Shown here: positions 1-13,200 of the stretch, in pieces | How the letters are laid out: each line of letters begins with the position of its first letter | Position numbering within the stretch: position 1 is the stretch's first letter | Assembly (NCBI GenBank): GCA_010645155.1 | Contig: CM021316.1 | Coordinates: 5,910,954 to 5,974,953 of the forward strand | Reading direction: 5' to 3' | Length of the DNA: 64,000 bases | Source of the DNA: Tigriopus japonicus | Taxonomy: Eukaryota; Arthropoda; Copepoda; Harpacticoida; Harpacticidae | Program-made: the position numbers and the translations under genes | Notes under the pieces: model-generated | Database searches by the model: none | Seen by the model: only the letters and a program-made list of their open reading frames with translations | What the model was told of the DNA's origin: nothing

Positions 1-232
1 AAACGACAACATTGACAGGAGGCTCTGAATAAAACGCGAGTGCTCCGTTGTTTCCTGCTTAAAACTCACGCAAGTACCGTGAAATTATTCGGTCATGATA
101 CAAAATGCAATGAATCCCTTGGCATATGCCCCTAGGTTCGATTTTATGCGACAATTTCGATATCGTTCATTTCCCAATAGTTGTTGGCTTTATGAGTTTG
201 GGCCTCAACTGAAGAAGTTGTGCATAGCTTAC

Positions 233-3200
233 CCAAGATTTCGTTTCAATGGCTAAATGCAAATTCTGAACACAAAGGCATTCGGTGCATATCACGGTGC
301 CAAATTCCCAAATGTCCACATTCGTGTCGGCGTAAGTCCAATGAGCCACAAAATAGATGACGAGCGATTGATAGAGGGCATCACCCATATTGATCCAAAA
401 TGAGTATGGCTTGTAGACGGACCCCAAACGACCTTGCTTGTAGAGAGTGGGTCGAGCAATGAGTACGGGATCCGGAGCGTCTTGATCAAAAATGCCTGGT
501 AAGAAAGAAACGCAAAGGAAAGGGATCAATTTCCCATGTTTCACCGAATACGGGCCCCATCAGTAAAATTCAGGACTCGGCGTGTTTGCTCAAGGTTGTT
601 CGGAGGAAAGGGACCACAGTAATCCGATATCTTTTTCTGATGATGGAAAACAGTGAGTGCTTTCATTTTTAGATCAATCTATCTGTCGAGTCTCTTCCCT
701 CTTTGTACTTGTACAACGACCCAGTTTATTGAGGTTCACCTCACCTTTTGAGAGGTTGCATGTTAGGCGTGTTCGTCTCAACTCCTCTGGTCTTGCTCGA
801 GAGTAAATCCAGGATTATCTCTAGAGCCAACGACTTGTACACTGGTCGCTCAAGCCTTAATGCTTCCTTACTGTGATGTACCAAGTATACACTACTGTAC
901 ACCTCCTTGATACTCGGAACATGGCACATGTACAATGTGCATTTTGAACATATTCCTTTTTCCCTCTTTTCGTTTCTCTTGACGAGTTGAGTACTTACCC
1001 ATAATTGTGGGCGGTAAGGACGTGAAAAGCAGATTGTAGAGCATAAGGTACATTTGGTCGATCATTACGGCTCCTGAGAAGCCACAGTAGAGTTGGAACC
1101 AGAAGCACACGAAAACAAAGGCCTAGAAGAAACGTGAATATTGGAACATATCAGCTTAGAAGGCTGATGCGGGCCGGCTTACTTTGATGATGGTAAGGAG
1201 ACTGAAGACTGAATTCCAGCCTTCATCATCAATCATCATTTCATCCTAGGTTACAATATAGCATGGAAACCGATATTATTAACTTCGTCTCAAGATTACG
1301 CCGCATATTGTGTATTGAACATGGGAATTCGCCAGAAGGAACAAATTGAGAGGAGACCTTTTCCCACAATCATCGGCTTCTACCCTTTTTAAATGTCACA
1401 AAAAGGTTCTCTTTTTCTTTTGCAAATTTGTCTATTGCCACGGTTCACCGCCACCCGCCACGTTGCAAATAAATAGGTAATCCTAATACTTCTTTGCCCT
1501 CCATCTAGCAAAGACCATTTTGTCCATGACCTGTCATGTTCATTAGCTATTAAAGGATCAAGGCCACTCCTATGGTGGAGTGAGTCAGGAAATAAGTGAG
1601 TAACCAAGTAAGTGGCTCTGTTCTCCGTTGAGAAGAAACAAGTCTTCTAACTAAGAGAAAAAAAGAACCATGCAACAACGAGGAGGGATAATTTGAGGCA
1701 AAAAAGCCAAGTCTGGCATGGTTGGACTACGATTTACTGCCACCCAACTCGAGCTTCGCCTCTTCAAGGGAAGTTTTCGGACAATTTGCTAGCTTTTTTT
1801 GGCTCATTATTGAAGGCCATTGGCCGCCCACGAAATACACAGTGATTTGGTTATCCTTAAATTGGAAGGACGTAACATACCGAGCGATTCTCAGGAGAAC
1901 CTCAGGCTTGGCGTAAGTTTTCCTTTTTCACTTAAGTTCTTCTTAAGCCGTTTTGACTACGGACAATGAAAAATCGGAAGGACGAAAGAACGTACAGTAC
2001 GCTACAGTGGCTCGATTGGAACGAGCAGAAAGAAGATGGAGTGGAGAGGAAGGAGGGAAGCAACAAACTTAAAAGGAGCTTTTTTTTTGTTCGGAAAAGT
2101 TTTGAGCCTCGACAAAATACCCTCAGCCACATTGGAGAACAATCACAAACAGAGATTGTCAAAGAGCTGCTTAAACCCGGAAGGAATTTCAAAGGGGGAA
2201 CTTCTAGAGCAAAACTATCCATGTGTAGATGAAGAGACTGAGATGAGGTAAAGGGGGAATTGTTCTACTCGTCATTCTCCTCAGAGATGATATAGACACT
2301 CTCTGAATCGTTTGAGATCTCAAACTTAAACATCAAGGGACATTTCAATCTTTTCTTGACAAAACTCTTGGCACGGAAAAGCAATTGTAGAAAACCTCAT
2401 TTACTTACCGCATTTTTGTAGAAGAAATACAGCACCATCCGAGCCAAACGATCATAATTCCAATGGCCATGGACAAGAATCAGTCTCTCGATATAGCGGA
2501 ATTTCGATATGGCAAAATCTGAAGCCATCACGGCCTGCATTCCTTCCTGACCCGAGATTCCGACCCCCACATCCGCAGTTTGGATCATGGACACGTCATT
2601 GGCACCATCGCCGATAGCGCACGTGTGCATTTTCAGTTCTTCCTTCACTATACGAACGATGTACGCCTTTTGAAGGGGCGTGGCACGACAGCACATAACT
2701 GAGCTACAGAACGATGTCAACTGAAGGAAACTCTCCTGAAGTTTGGCACGTTTGTCGAGGATGTAAATGAGGGTTTTGCCATCGACTACCAGAGCTCGAT
2801 CCTTGGCGTCAGGCAATGGACTGGCATCTTGCTCCAATTTGAGAGAGTCCAAGTGACGTTTGATGATGGCCTCGGCCCCATCGCGACTCTTGGCATTGAG
2901 CTTGATGATGTCCATGTTGTTGGAGAACAAGTGGCACGAGTAGGCAATGTTGATGGCCGTCTCTTGTTTGTCCCCAGTCAAGACCCACACCACGATCCCC
3001 GCTCGTCTGAGATTGGCAATGCTCTCTGGCACTCCTTCTTGAAGCCGATCTTCGATACCCGTGGCCCCCAAGACTTGGAGGTTGCATTCAATGCGATTGT
3101 AAGACTCGAACAAAAGACGTTCGCGCATTTGCAGTGAATTCTGTAAATAAGATGGAATTTCATGTACATTTTCACTTTGGAGACCAATCTACACAATTCA

Positions 3201-6200
3201 ATTTTGTTGGATATATTCAAAGAGTGCTTACCTCGGCTTCATTGTGTTTCCTGGCCCATTCTCCATATTCGAGTTCGGAGAGGACTCTCTTGCCCATCAC
3301 CAAGACTCGCAGGCCCAGTTTTGCGTACGACTCTAACTCGTCTTTGGTTTTTTCCACCATTGGCGAGTCCAATGACGACTCTTCAATCGATGAGAGGATA
3401 GAGCTGTCGGCTCCCTTAGTGAAGAGTATGATCTCTTTCGATTGCGGATGTCGGATGATGACGGACATCTTTTTTCGAACCGAATCGAATGGGAGCACGT
3501 GCAACACCTCGAAATCGACAATACCTTCGCCTAGAACAAAAAAGACAAAAGTGGAATAACATTTTGCTAACCTGCAAATTCCGAGTGAAAAGAGAACAAT
3601 AACTACAATCCCCCCTCGTCATTGGTTTCTTTAAGACGACTTGTCGACGCATTGATATTTACAATCTAGTACAGGAACTACCGTGATCATTAAATTTCCA
3701 AAAGATTGGCAACTTGCAGAACCGTCTTTCGCAACCATTCAAAGTTATTGCTCCTCGTCGTTCGATAAAAATCTACACAGAGTGCTCCCGACCGAATGTG
3801 AGTGCTCAAGGTCTTTGATTTTGTCAAAATTCTGCAGACATCTCTTGGCGAGTGTGCCTCGCTTGCAACAGATTTAGAGGAATGATCCGAGTAAGGACCA
3901 ATAAAACGGGATTTTGCGGGACAAATTCGTTGCAGTAGCACACTCAAACCAGTATGGAGAAAGGAGGCAAGTGGGGCACAAATGGTTCATCCCAAGACGA
4001 TCGTAAATAGAGAGAAACGAGGAAGGAAGGCTCGCTCCTCTTTGAAACGAATCGTGCAGAGTCGAGTTTGAGCATTACGTACCAGGCAGAGAGACAACGA
4101 CTTGACCAGGGGTTCGTTTGATCAAACGACAATTGTAGGCGAATGCCGCATCCACCAAAGCTAGTTCGTCGGGTGATTCGGCTTCATAAATTGGCTTGAA
4201 CTCCGAACCTGGGCCTTGCGTGGGTGTGGCCGATCTCGAGGGGTTCTTGCTCAGAGAGACCAAAGATCCTTGGGAGACTAACTTTGAGATGGGCTGAAGG
4301 ATGTTGGGCAACTGGAGATACTTTGGCCTCGGGAAAGGGGATTCGGTCGGCGTCGTTTCTGGAGAAGCCGCAATCGGCGAAAGAGGTTTGGCTGTGGGCG
4401 GGAAGTAATCAAAAAGACGATTGGGTCGCTTTGGGGTAGTCAGATTTGGAATGGGACGAAGAGGAGCCGTAGATGAGGTAGTGGACATGAACGATTGAGG
4501 AGGAGATGGCGAAGCCACATGTCTGTTTGTTAAATAGAAAGGGAAACATTCATTTGAAGGAGCTCATATTAAAAATTCTAAAAAAATAATACCTTTCTTC
4601 AGAAACTTCGTCCAAATGAGCCCTTGCCAATCTGGATGGTGGCGGATGGTCCGATCTGGTCTGAGAGCTCGCCGATTGAGATACGGCCACGATTCCGGAT
4701 TCATTCATATTATCGTGATGCGGATGCTTGGCTACAATGACCGTGTTGCAGACAGCCAACAGGAGGAAAAAATCTTGGACAGAATGGGCCTCCGGCAGAT
4801 TCCCGGGTTTCTTGTCTCTTCTCTCTAGAAGGCGTTCAATATCGATGGAAGCCAAGTGCTCTTGGAGCATATGATTTGGCATCGGAAAACTAGGACGACC
4901 AGTTCCTAGGGTCTTGGAGGCGGAATCGACCACTTGGTGCCCATAATCTACACCTCCAATAGCACATCGCTTAAAAACCATGTTGTTCTCTGTGAGAGTT
5001 CCAGTCTTGTCACAGAACAAGTATTGAATCTATAATGGGTTGTAATATTAAATTGTTAGCAAAATATTCCTCAAGATACTTGGATGAACCAACCTCCCCA
5101 AATCGAGGGTAAAATCGTTAACAAAAAAAGTTCGTTTGCTGGCCCTTACCTGGCCCAGTTCCTCTGGGATGTTGAGAGCCCGACACTCCAAGGGCTTGTC
5201 TTTGGCCTCGTCGTACATTTGGAGATCTTGGTGCATCAAATAGACCTGAGCTAATTTGGTCATTTCAATGGTCACATACAAGGACAATGGGATAATGACT
5301 TGAAGGATGATCACAAAGGTCCAGAACGTAAGAAACCCTTCGAACGCCGGATTCGTTTCTGACAAGGACAGTGTATTCAAAAATGGCACATAGCTGTCAA
5401 ACGAGCCCAACCAGATGCCTGAACCCACGGCACCCACAAAGCACATTAACACGAGAATCACCACACACCAGATGACTTCCAAATTCATTTGACGTTCCAA
5501 TTTGGAGCGCTTATACCTGGGACCGCCATTGTTCAGCATGGCCTTGGACTCGTGGCCAGCGTACACCACCAGACCCTCGACGAAGCTCGTGTTCTTCAAC
5601 ACGCACTCTCGAAGGAGAAGATTATCCTTGCCCACGGGCACTCTTTCACCCCACGGGTGAATGATGGACCCGTGGAAACGGTAGATCTTCGTGGTGGGCA
5701 TATCACACTCGAGAGTGCTCCGGAAATCCCCGGGTGTGAAGTCGCTTTGCTAAAGGACAAAGGTTAAAGTCAAGATTGATTGATTGAATCACGCAAATGT
5801 CTTACCTTTTCCACAAATCCCCGAGGCACCTCTCTCTGTTTGAGATTCGCTTCTCCGTCCAAATTTTGAGTGTCAATATAGCAAATCCCGTGCTCGTCCG
5901 AGGATCGCAGCACAAGAATATCGGCAGGAATGAGCTCATCACAAGACAAATGCAAGACGTCGCCCACTTTCACGTCTTTCCAAAGGCATTTCATGTATCG
6001 AGATTGTGCACTGACCATGACATTAGGAAAAGAAAAGAGAGAATGACACGTTAGCTTACATAAGTCGAAAAGAATTCGGACCATCATCATCATCATCATC
6101 TTACGCATTGTAGACACGACACGTGAGATTGTTCACCCGTTTGTCGCTGACGTAACGTCTTCGATCTTCAAAGATGTCCTTAATGGCCGTGACGGCTAGC

Positions 6201-6878
6201 ACAAAAATCACCGGAATCATGGACACCTCCTTGCCAAAGGCATTGATGGCAGGCACCCAATTTAAGAGCACAATGAAGAGGAAATACAAATTGGCAAAAC
6301 GATGGAACTGTTCAAACAAGTTCTTGGGTAGGAACGATAAGATGGTGTACTTGGTCGTGCTGACGTAGTTGTTCAAGTATCGGTGATTAGGATGGTCTTG
6401 TACACTCGCATCAGCCGGAATACAATGATTGGGTCGCACGGTGCGATGCTTGGGTTCACTATCCAGCAACGTTTTCTTCCGAAAGCAAAAGATCTTCCTC
6501 CGGGTGTTCGTTGTAGTTTGCCGGAGGGTGTAAATCGAATCCGTCCGCGAAGCCTGTCGGGAATGGCCGCGGAAACTAAATGCCAACGAGTCCGACCGAG
6601 ACGCTTGTCGTCGATGAAAGTTCGAAGCGGGTCGATTCACTCCCGGAATTAAACCCGGACCCAAGCCCGATTTGTGCGAGCCCGTGCGTTGAAGCACGGG
6701 CGCATTTGTGCTCGAAGCCGATCGCTTGCGTTCCCGCTCTTCGTGTCCCGGTGGCAGAATGAACTCGGTTTTGGAACCCGATCGCTTGTGGCCTTTGAAC
6801 TCGACCTTGCCGCCACCTTCGCCTTCCACCGGAATCTGACCGTGGGAGAAGACGCGTCGATGACCCCGATGAGCGGGT
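233..6878 (-). CDS. Class-V P4-ATPase, ATP10-type phospholipid flippase (partial at both ends)
   Basis: P4-ATPases move phospholipids from the outer to the cytosolic leaflet using ATP. Nine exons are visible in coding order: 6878-6105, 6010-5806, 5749-5150, 5029-4593, 4522-4083, 3530-3232, 3140-2409, 1122-999 and 495-233. All have GT-AG borders with matching phases, giving about 1290 residues. The first exon encodes a basic Ser-rich tail and then the entry to TM1 ([12 protein letters not shown]). Later exons carry the actuator loop LDGEANLKQ, the TM4 motif IIPLSLYV, the phosphorylation site FCDKTGTLT, a Ser/Pro-rich insert, KGADSS in the nucleotide-binding domain, the hinge [10 protein letters not shown] and TM segments toward the C-terminus. 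Human ATP10 proteins are about 1400-1500 residues, so little is missing. The N-terminal exon runs into an assembly gap, and the C-terminus lies beyond base 1 after the donor at 232/231. Oddity: the usual DGET reads DGEA. Assignment to ATP10 rests on the loop and TM sequences; A, B and D paralogues cannot be separated. Confidence 0.93.
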
Positions 6879-7634
6879 NNNNNNNNNNNNNNNNNNNNNN
6901 NNNNNNNNNNNNNNNNNNNNNNNNNNNNNNNNNNNNNNNNNNNNNNNNNNNNNNNNNNNNNNNNNNNNNNNNNNNNNNNNNNNNNNNNNNNNNNNNNNNN
7001 NNNNNNNNNNNNNNNNNNNNNNNNNNNNNNNNNNNNNNNNNNNNNNNNNNNNNNNNNNNNNNNNNNNNNNNNNNNNNNNNNNNNNNNNNNNNNNNNNNNN
7101 NNNNNNNNNNNNNNNNNNNNNNNNNNNNNNNNNNNNNNNNNNNNNNNNNNNNNNNNNNNNNNNNNNNNNNNNNNNNNNNNNNNNNNNNNNNNNNNNNNNN
7201 NNNNNNNNNNNNNNNNNNNNNNNNNNNNNNNNNNNNNNNNNNNNNNNNNNNNNNNNNNNNNNNNNNNNNNNNNNNNNNNNNNNNNNNNNNNNNNNNNNNN
7301 NNNNNNNNNNNNNNNNNNNNNNNNNNNNNNNNNNNNNNNNNNNNNNNNNNNNNNNNNNNNNNNNNNNNNNNNNNNNNNNNNNNNNNNNNNNNNNNNNNNN
7401 NNNNNNNNNNNNNNNNNNNNNNNNNNNNNNNNNNNNNNNNNNNNNNNNNNNNNNNNNNNNNNNNNNNNNNNNNNNNNNNNNNNNNNNNNNNNNNNNNNNN
7501 NNNNNNNNNNNNNNNNNNNNNNNNNNNNNNNNNNNNNNNNNNNNNNNNNNNNNNNNNNNNNNNNNNNNNNNNNNNNNNNNNNNNNNNNNNNNNNNNNNNN
7601 NNNNNNNNNNNNNNNNNNNNNNNNNNNNNNNNNN
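6879..7634. other. Assembly gap (run of N)
   Basis: A run of 756 N interrupts the 5' coding exon of the flippase gene. Any open frames drawn across it are artefacts. The start codon and first residues of the flippase are probably inside it or just beyond. Confidence 0.99.
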
Positions 7635-8880
7635 AGAAGGAGGGGAATCCATCCACGAAAGAACAACGTCAACAGCTGTCGGACAACTCCGGGGGGAGGA
7701 GGGCGAGGCGGGCGAACAAGCCAGGCGGTGACAAAGGCCGAGACTAGCTTGGACCGGGCCTGACTGTATCTCAGCTACGTCAGCTAATCCATGGTGCCCA
7801 GGAACGAACGGCTAGGCCTTCTCGCAAAATACATACACAAACACATAGCGGCAAAACACTCGACCTATACATACGCTTTGGGTTCGAGGCCCATAGGAAA
7901 TACACTCGGGTATGTAGGAATAATGGAGTACGGGATGAGGCGGAGACTTGACTTGGAGCCGAGATTTGGGTGCGGAACTTGAGGTCTGGAGTGGACCGTT
8001 CCAGTTTCAGGTGGATTTTGTGTTCCCGTTTGGCTTGAATGGGGGGATCGTACGTTGGCCCATCATCTCTGGGTCAATGAATGACAACGAGATACACGTC
8101 TCTCCACTGTAGCATGCATGAGCTTTAGCCCATTCATGAAAGTAATGAAAACATTTTTGGGACGTACAGAAGTTTTCGGGGCTAAGAGCAAATTGTTCAA
8201 GAGATTTCAGACACTGCTCATTCCAAAGTAAGGATTGTTCGAGTAAATTTACTTCTTTAGAGTCATACTTTTTGAAAAAATCGTATGCCAAAGACGCAAA
8301 CAGATACTTCCAGAACCTGCATATTTCAGTCAGCGGTCAGTGTTCTTTTGACAAGTGATATTTTCAATCTGAGATCTGATAGTACAATTACCTTTTTTCC
8401 CTTATAATCAAAGTTGGATCATTTACTTGAAGTTTTTGATTAATTACGATCCCAGTACAATGAGAAAAATCTTCAAAAATTGAAACAAGTTTCAACTGCA
8501 ATATCAATAACATGTAAATTCCATTTTTCAAAATCAATGTAATGATAAATGCAAAAATTGGTTACCATTTAATAGCAGAAATGAACCAAACGGCCATTTC
8601 AGGAAAATTCGAGCGAAATAAATGAATGGTCAATGCACAACAGGGCTTTACCAAATATACCAAAATGTCTACAACAGGCAGGCCTTTGTACTAAAGTTAA
8701 ACATCAACTACCATAACATTGTCATATACCCAGGAAGATACCCTATGTATTGAGGCAAAGTAAAAATTCTATTGTTAAATCACTGAGGTGTGAACTGCTC
8801 CTCCAACGACCCAATACATTAAACTTACCAAAAATATATTGGATAAATTGGTGCACAAAAACAAAATTACCAAATTATGG
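7635..8880. other. Intergenic stretch, no gene seen
   Basis: The GC-rich first 350 bases probably hold the promoter or 5' leader of the minus-strand flippase, but no coding exon, TATA box or initiator could be defended. From about 8300 the sequence becomes AT-rich with only short, coding-unlike frames. Confidence 0.5.
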
Positions 8881-8906
8881 CGAAAATAGTATTAGTAGAA
8901 TAGACT

Positions 8907-9059
8907 AGTAGAAATAGTAAATAGTATCAGTATTTTCTATAAAAAAGTACTATTCAAAATAGTATTTTTTGACTAGGAGAAAAGACAGTAAAAATAGTAG
9001 ATAGTATTAGTATTTTCTATGTTATAGAAATAGTACTATGCAAAATAGTATTTTTTGAA
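8907..9059. repeat. Diverged tandem duplication, AT-rich, ~75-bp unit
   Basis: Two adjacent copies (about 8907-8973 and 8987-9059) share the order aatagtaaatagtat..agtattttctat..agtacta..caaaatagtatttttt. The copies differ by small indels. It appears to be a local duplication with no coding content. Confidence 0.65.
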
Positions 9060-9830
9060 TACCTGCCTTATTTTTCAGAAATTTTGGCCTTTTCTTGAAA
9101 GAAATGTTTAATGTGTTGTCATTTCTTAGCAAATATTTTTCCGGGCCCTAATCAAAACCAAAAGCTGTTCTTCGTGCTTTATTGCTTCAATTGTTATTAT
9201 GCCATGAAGTATTTTTTTGTAATTTTTCCTTTTTAGCAATCGCGATTTTTTCAGAACAAAACGGCGGCCTCTCAAAATTCCATCTGCTTGCTTTCCTTTA
9301 GTTTTAAATGACCCTGCCGTCCCCCTATGTTTTCAGTTGAGAAAGTTTAGAAGTCACAGAGCAAGCACAGACAAACATACGTGTATCTTGCTCTTTAGGA
9401 TTTGATTTCTATTTTGCATCCATTTGATGCATTAAATAAAATACATGAAAAGCCGATGTAACTGATGCAAATATAATTCGTTAACCAACTAGTGTTTCCA
9501 AGGTGAAATAGTCTCATCGGGAAAAATGTTGAAAAATATCATTTTTATCTAATCGCCATTTTGAAAGGTGATCAGTTCAATGAGCCATAAAATACATGGA
9601 TGCCGAGTAATGGCCATTAAATTTGTTAACAGGTTGATTAAAAATGTATTAGATACATTTTTGATCATTACCAAGACTCAACGCTGATTAAAACATTGTT
9701 GAACAAACCCTGCCCATTCGTCGATTTTAAGTTTTGAATCATTTCTATATTCCATGTTCATAAATCTTTTTCCACGAATCATTTGGTCAGAGCTTAACAA
9801 TCACAGCGTTTTCCAAAACAAACCGATAGA
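9060..9830. other. Intergenic AT-rich stretch, nothing recognised
   Basis: No open frame with coding character, RNA gene or repeat pair was found here. It ends at the left target duplication of the following hAT-like element. Confidence 0.5.
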
Positions 9831-9838
9831 ATTTCTAG

Positions 9839-10173
9839 TAGTGATGGACCGAAAGGGCTCATAACCGAAACCGAAAGTTTCGGCCGAAAGAGGGCTTAAC
9901 CGAAACCGAAAGCAGCTGACTACAAAATTGTGTAAATGCAAAATCCACCTTAAAAATTAAATTGCTCAAGTATTCGATGTTAGGTAGGGCATAGATTTTG
10001 AAAAATCGGGAAACTTGAATTTTAGTGGTTTTTGGACGAAAAATTTTTCGATTTTGTTGTCAAACTCCGTCCTTTATAGTGCATGTCTGCTTTCGGTTTC
10101 GGTAGGCATAACCGAAACCGAAACCGAAATTTCGGCCGTAATTTCGGCCGAAAGCGCTTTCGGTCCATCACTG
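9839..10173. mobile_element. Non-autonomous hAT-like MITE, 335 bp, with 8-bp target duplication
   Basis: The ends are inverted repeats: tagtgatggaccgaaag on the left, and the complement of cagtgatggaccgaaag on the right. The copy is bounded by the perfect 8-bp direct repeat atttctag (9831-9838 and 10174-10181). An 8-bp duplication with YAGTG-type termini is the signature of hAT-superfamily transposons. The interior near both ends is packed with alternating aaccgaaa and tttcggcc motifs, so the ends can fold extensively. No transposase frame is present, so it would depend on a helper. Confidence 0.85.
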
Positions 10174-10289
10174 ATTTCTAGTACAAATTACATGACATAA
10201 ATTCAATGTGAATCAATTGTTCTTGAAGAAAGGCACACAATACGTGCGTTTCCACCGCACAAGATGGTCTCACGTACGTACTTAACCGC

Positions 10290-13200
10290 TCAACAACCGG
10301 TAGCAAATTCGATTGGTCCACCCCGCTCGGTCTCAAATCCAATCCAGCTAACGTCTTGCATCCGATCAGAAGCCCTATCCGTCCAACTGACCACCGGGAC
10401 ATTTTGACCTATTATTCCAGCCTCTAATAGCCCTGAATTAGCTCGGTATCTGAAGATAATGATAAGTAAGTTAGATTGTGAGTGCTCAAAATATCTTTAG
10501 AAATCAAGTAAAAATTTACTAATCTCTCCAACTGCTTAAACCTTCAAGAAGAAAAGGCTCACTTACAATGTCCAAAATCCCAAAAAGGTTTCTGGTGGAG
10601 GTGTGAAAAGAGTCGAATTTCGAATGATCTGTTCGTTCCTAGCTTCGAATAAGAACGTGGACGATTGAACATTCTCGAATAGAGAGATCCGATTCCCGTC
10701 TGTGATTGTAATTTTGTAAAACTTAGAAGGGTCTTGTCTTTGGTTTAGTAGTTTTATGCTCGCAATGCTGCCCGACAACTCAGCAAACCTGATGTAGAAA
10801 TAGTCCTTGAACTCATTAGATTCTTCAGGCACTCTGAAGGGCAAAAGATTCATTGGGATCCAGTCCTGAAAAGCAACAAAACAAGAAGGTTCAAAAGGCC
10901 TTGAATCACAATAGAAGGTCTGCCTGTCTTACCTGTCGTTCCAACAAGGTCAGATTCATGGCACAATTTTCCAGTTCCACACGCGAGTCTCCGGCTGATC
11001 GAGGTCGACAACCCAATATCAGGCCATTGTCGACGTTTCTTTCCATTGGAACAAAGCCTGGGTTACACACGCAAGACCCTTCAATGGCAGACTCGTTGAT
11101 TTTCAAGCAATACGTCGACGCCAATCCAGTGCAATGAAGGTCAGCCAAACACATGCCATTCAGGGTCTTGGTTTGTACGATGGGATCGAAACAGCCTCCC
11201 ACAAAACTACGTTGAATATCTGCAATATAAAAATATTTCCCAACATTTGTAATAGCTTCCGATACTCCCAGTTAGGAGCAAATCAATCACCTGGGATTTG
11301 AATGTTCCCCACACGACATTGACAGGTTCTTATGACCACATCCCGATCGATGCGTTGGTTCAGACAATCGGTATTGGCCAGATTGTCACAATCCCGATTT
11401 TGTGCACAAATGCCCCCGGGAGATGAGAAAATGAAGTCACAGTCAAGTTCATAGAAGGCTGCTGATCCAATAGCGGATAAGCCAATAGTGTCGATTCCAT
11501 TGAAAGGGTCTTCATCTTGCCACGAAACTAACGGGTTGTCGGGGAAATGGGCATCAATCACTCCAACTGAGGTGTACCTTTAAGGAGATAGGGGAGAGAA
11601 AAAAGACCGTAGTCTTTCAAAAGTGTCCAACAGAATTCAATTTGAGATCCCTCACCCATTCACGTGAAGTGCCCAGAAACCGATATATTCTTGGGATGAC
11701 AGCCATCTCACGGAGGTGGAACTCTCTGTTACACGAACATTTTCCGTCTCAATGCTTTCCGAGTCAAGAAAACTCCTTCCAATACTGACGTCCCGATTTT
11801 TCAAGATTTTGATGAAGTAGGCATTTCGACCCAATCGACCTCGGGACATCAATCTCACCAAAAGACCATCTTCTTCCTGAGCTGTGATGGGCAGCTTGGC
11901 ATAGAAAACGTACATTCTCACGCCAGTTGCCGCATCCAATCTCAGAGGAGTGAGCCAATCTGGGATCCATTCGTTTCGTTCCACTACAGTCATCTGTGGA
12001 GATCAACATTTCACGTTAGAATCCAACAATTGGATAAATCAAAAGGAACGCAAGCTAACTTACCTTTTTTGTGCAACCAGCATTTGCTGTCTGGCCAAAT
12101 GAAGAAGCTGTAGTTGATGGCCTGAAAGTATTGGTCACGGGGGCAAAAGTAGTAGTGCTGTCGTCGGTGAGGTCCGTGTAGTAGTCCTCTAAATCAACAT
12201 TAGATGGTTGCGAAGATTCATCATCTGTTTGTTCATTCTCAGTATCAGAGAAGGAACCCAAAATCCCCGAAGGAAACTGGATTTGGGACATAATGCCATT
12301 GATGTCCAATTCTGACTGACTGGAATCTTCTTGAGAAGCCGTTGGTGTATTATCTTCAGGAAACGTGGGGTCGTCTTGAAACACGAATTGCGTGGTTTCA
12401 GATGCACTTATACTTCTGGTACAAGCCGAAATGATTCCCGTGTTAACGTCCTCAATGAGCTCAGTGAATCCCATTTGGCATTGACAGGTCTTGATTCTGG
12501 ACCCTCGGATCGAGCGACACTGGGTATTCAATAAGTCTTGACAATGACTTTGAGTGATACAGATTCCATGAACGGTCGATGTCCGAACAATTGGATCTCG
12601 ACAACGTTCCAATCGACCAGTGAATCGGTTCATGATCGGAATATAGCCTTCCATGCATTGACATGATCCAATAAAAGTTTGAAGCCGGTCCTCAGTGACT
12701 CGCATGAGGTCCTGAATCTGACTTGACAAGGAGACGAGTCGACAAGCTGCGTTTGGGATCCCAAAGCAATCCTCATTACTGACACAGGAGTTGTTCAATA
12801 AAGGTCGGACTTCCTCTGAGGGCTCACATTGGCCTTGGCCATTGATTTGAAAGCCATCAATACATTGACAAGTCTTGTAAGAAGCAATACCGGTTGCTAT
12901 TTGAAGCTCCTCATCGTCTCGACAGTAAGTGTGATTCATAATGGAGCAATGTTGGCTGATCAAACATCGACTTCCAATTACTGCAGTGAGTATAATCGGA
13001 TCATGGCATTGTTCCAATTGGTTGTTTCGTCTAATTGGAATAAATCCATCAATGCATCGGCAAGATTCTGGTCGAGAGGAGGATGCTCCCATGTTGTTAA
13101 CCATAGATTTGAAATCCATGCGGACTTGGTTGCTTATAAGAGGGGTCGAATCCTGACTATTTGGTCGTTGAGATGGGTTAATTAGAAGTTGTGGTCCACT

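Noticed and set aside
6101..7747. Long open frames spanning the 6879-7634 region on both strands
   Set aside because: They run through a block of N; only the minus-strand flippase part left of the gap is real.
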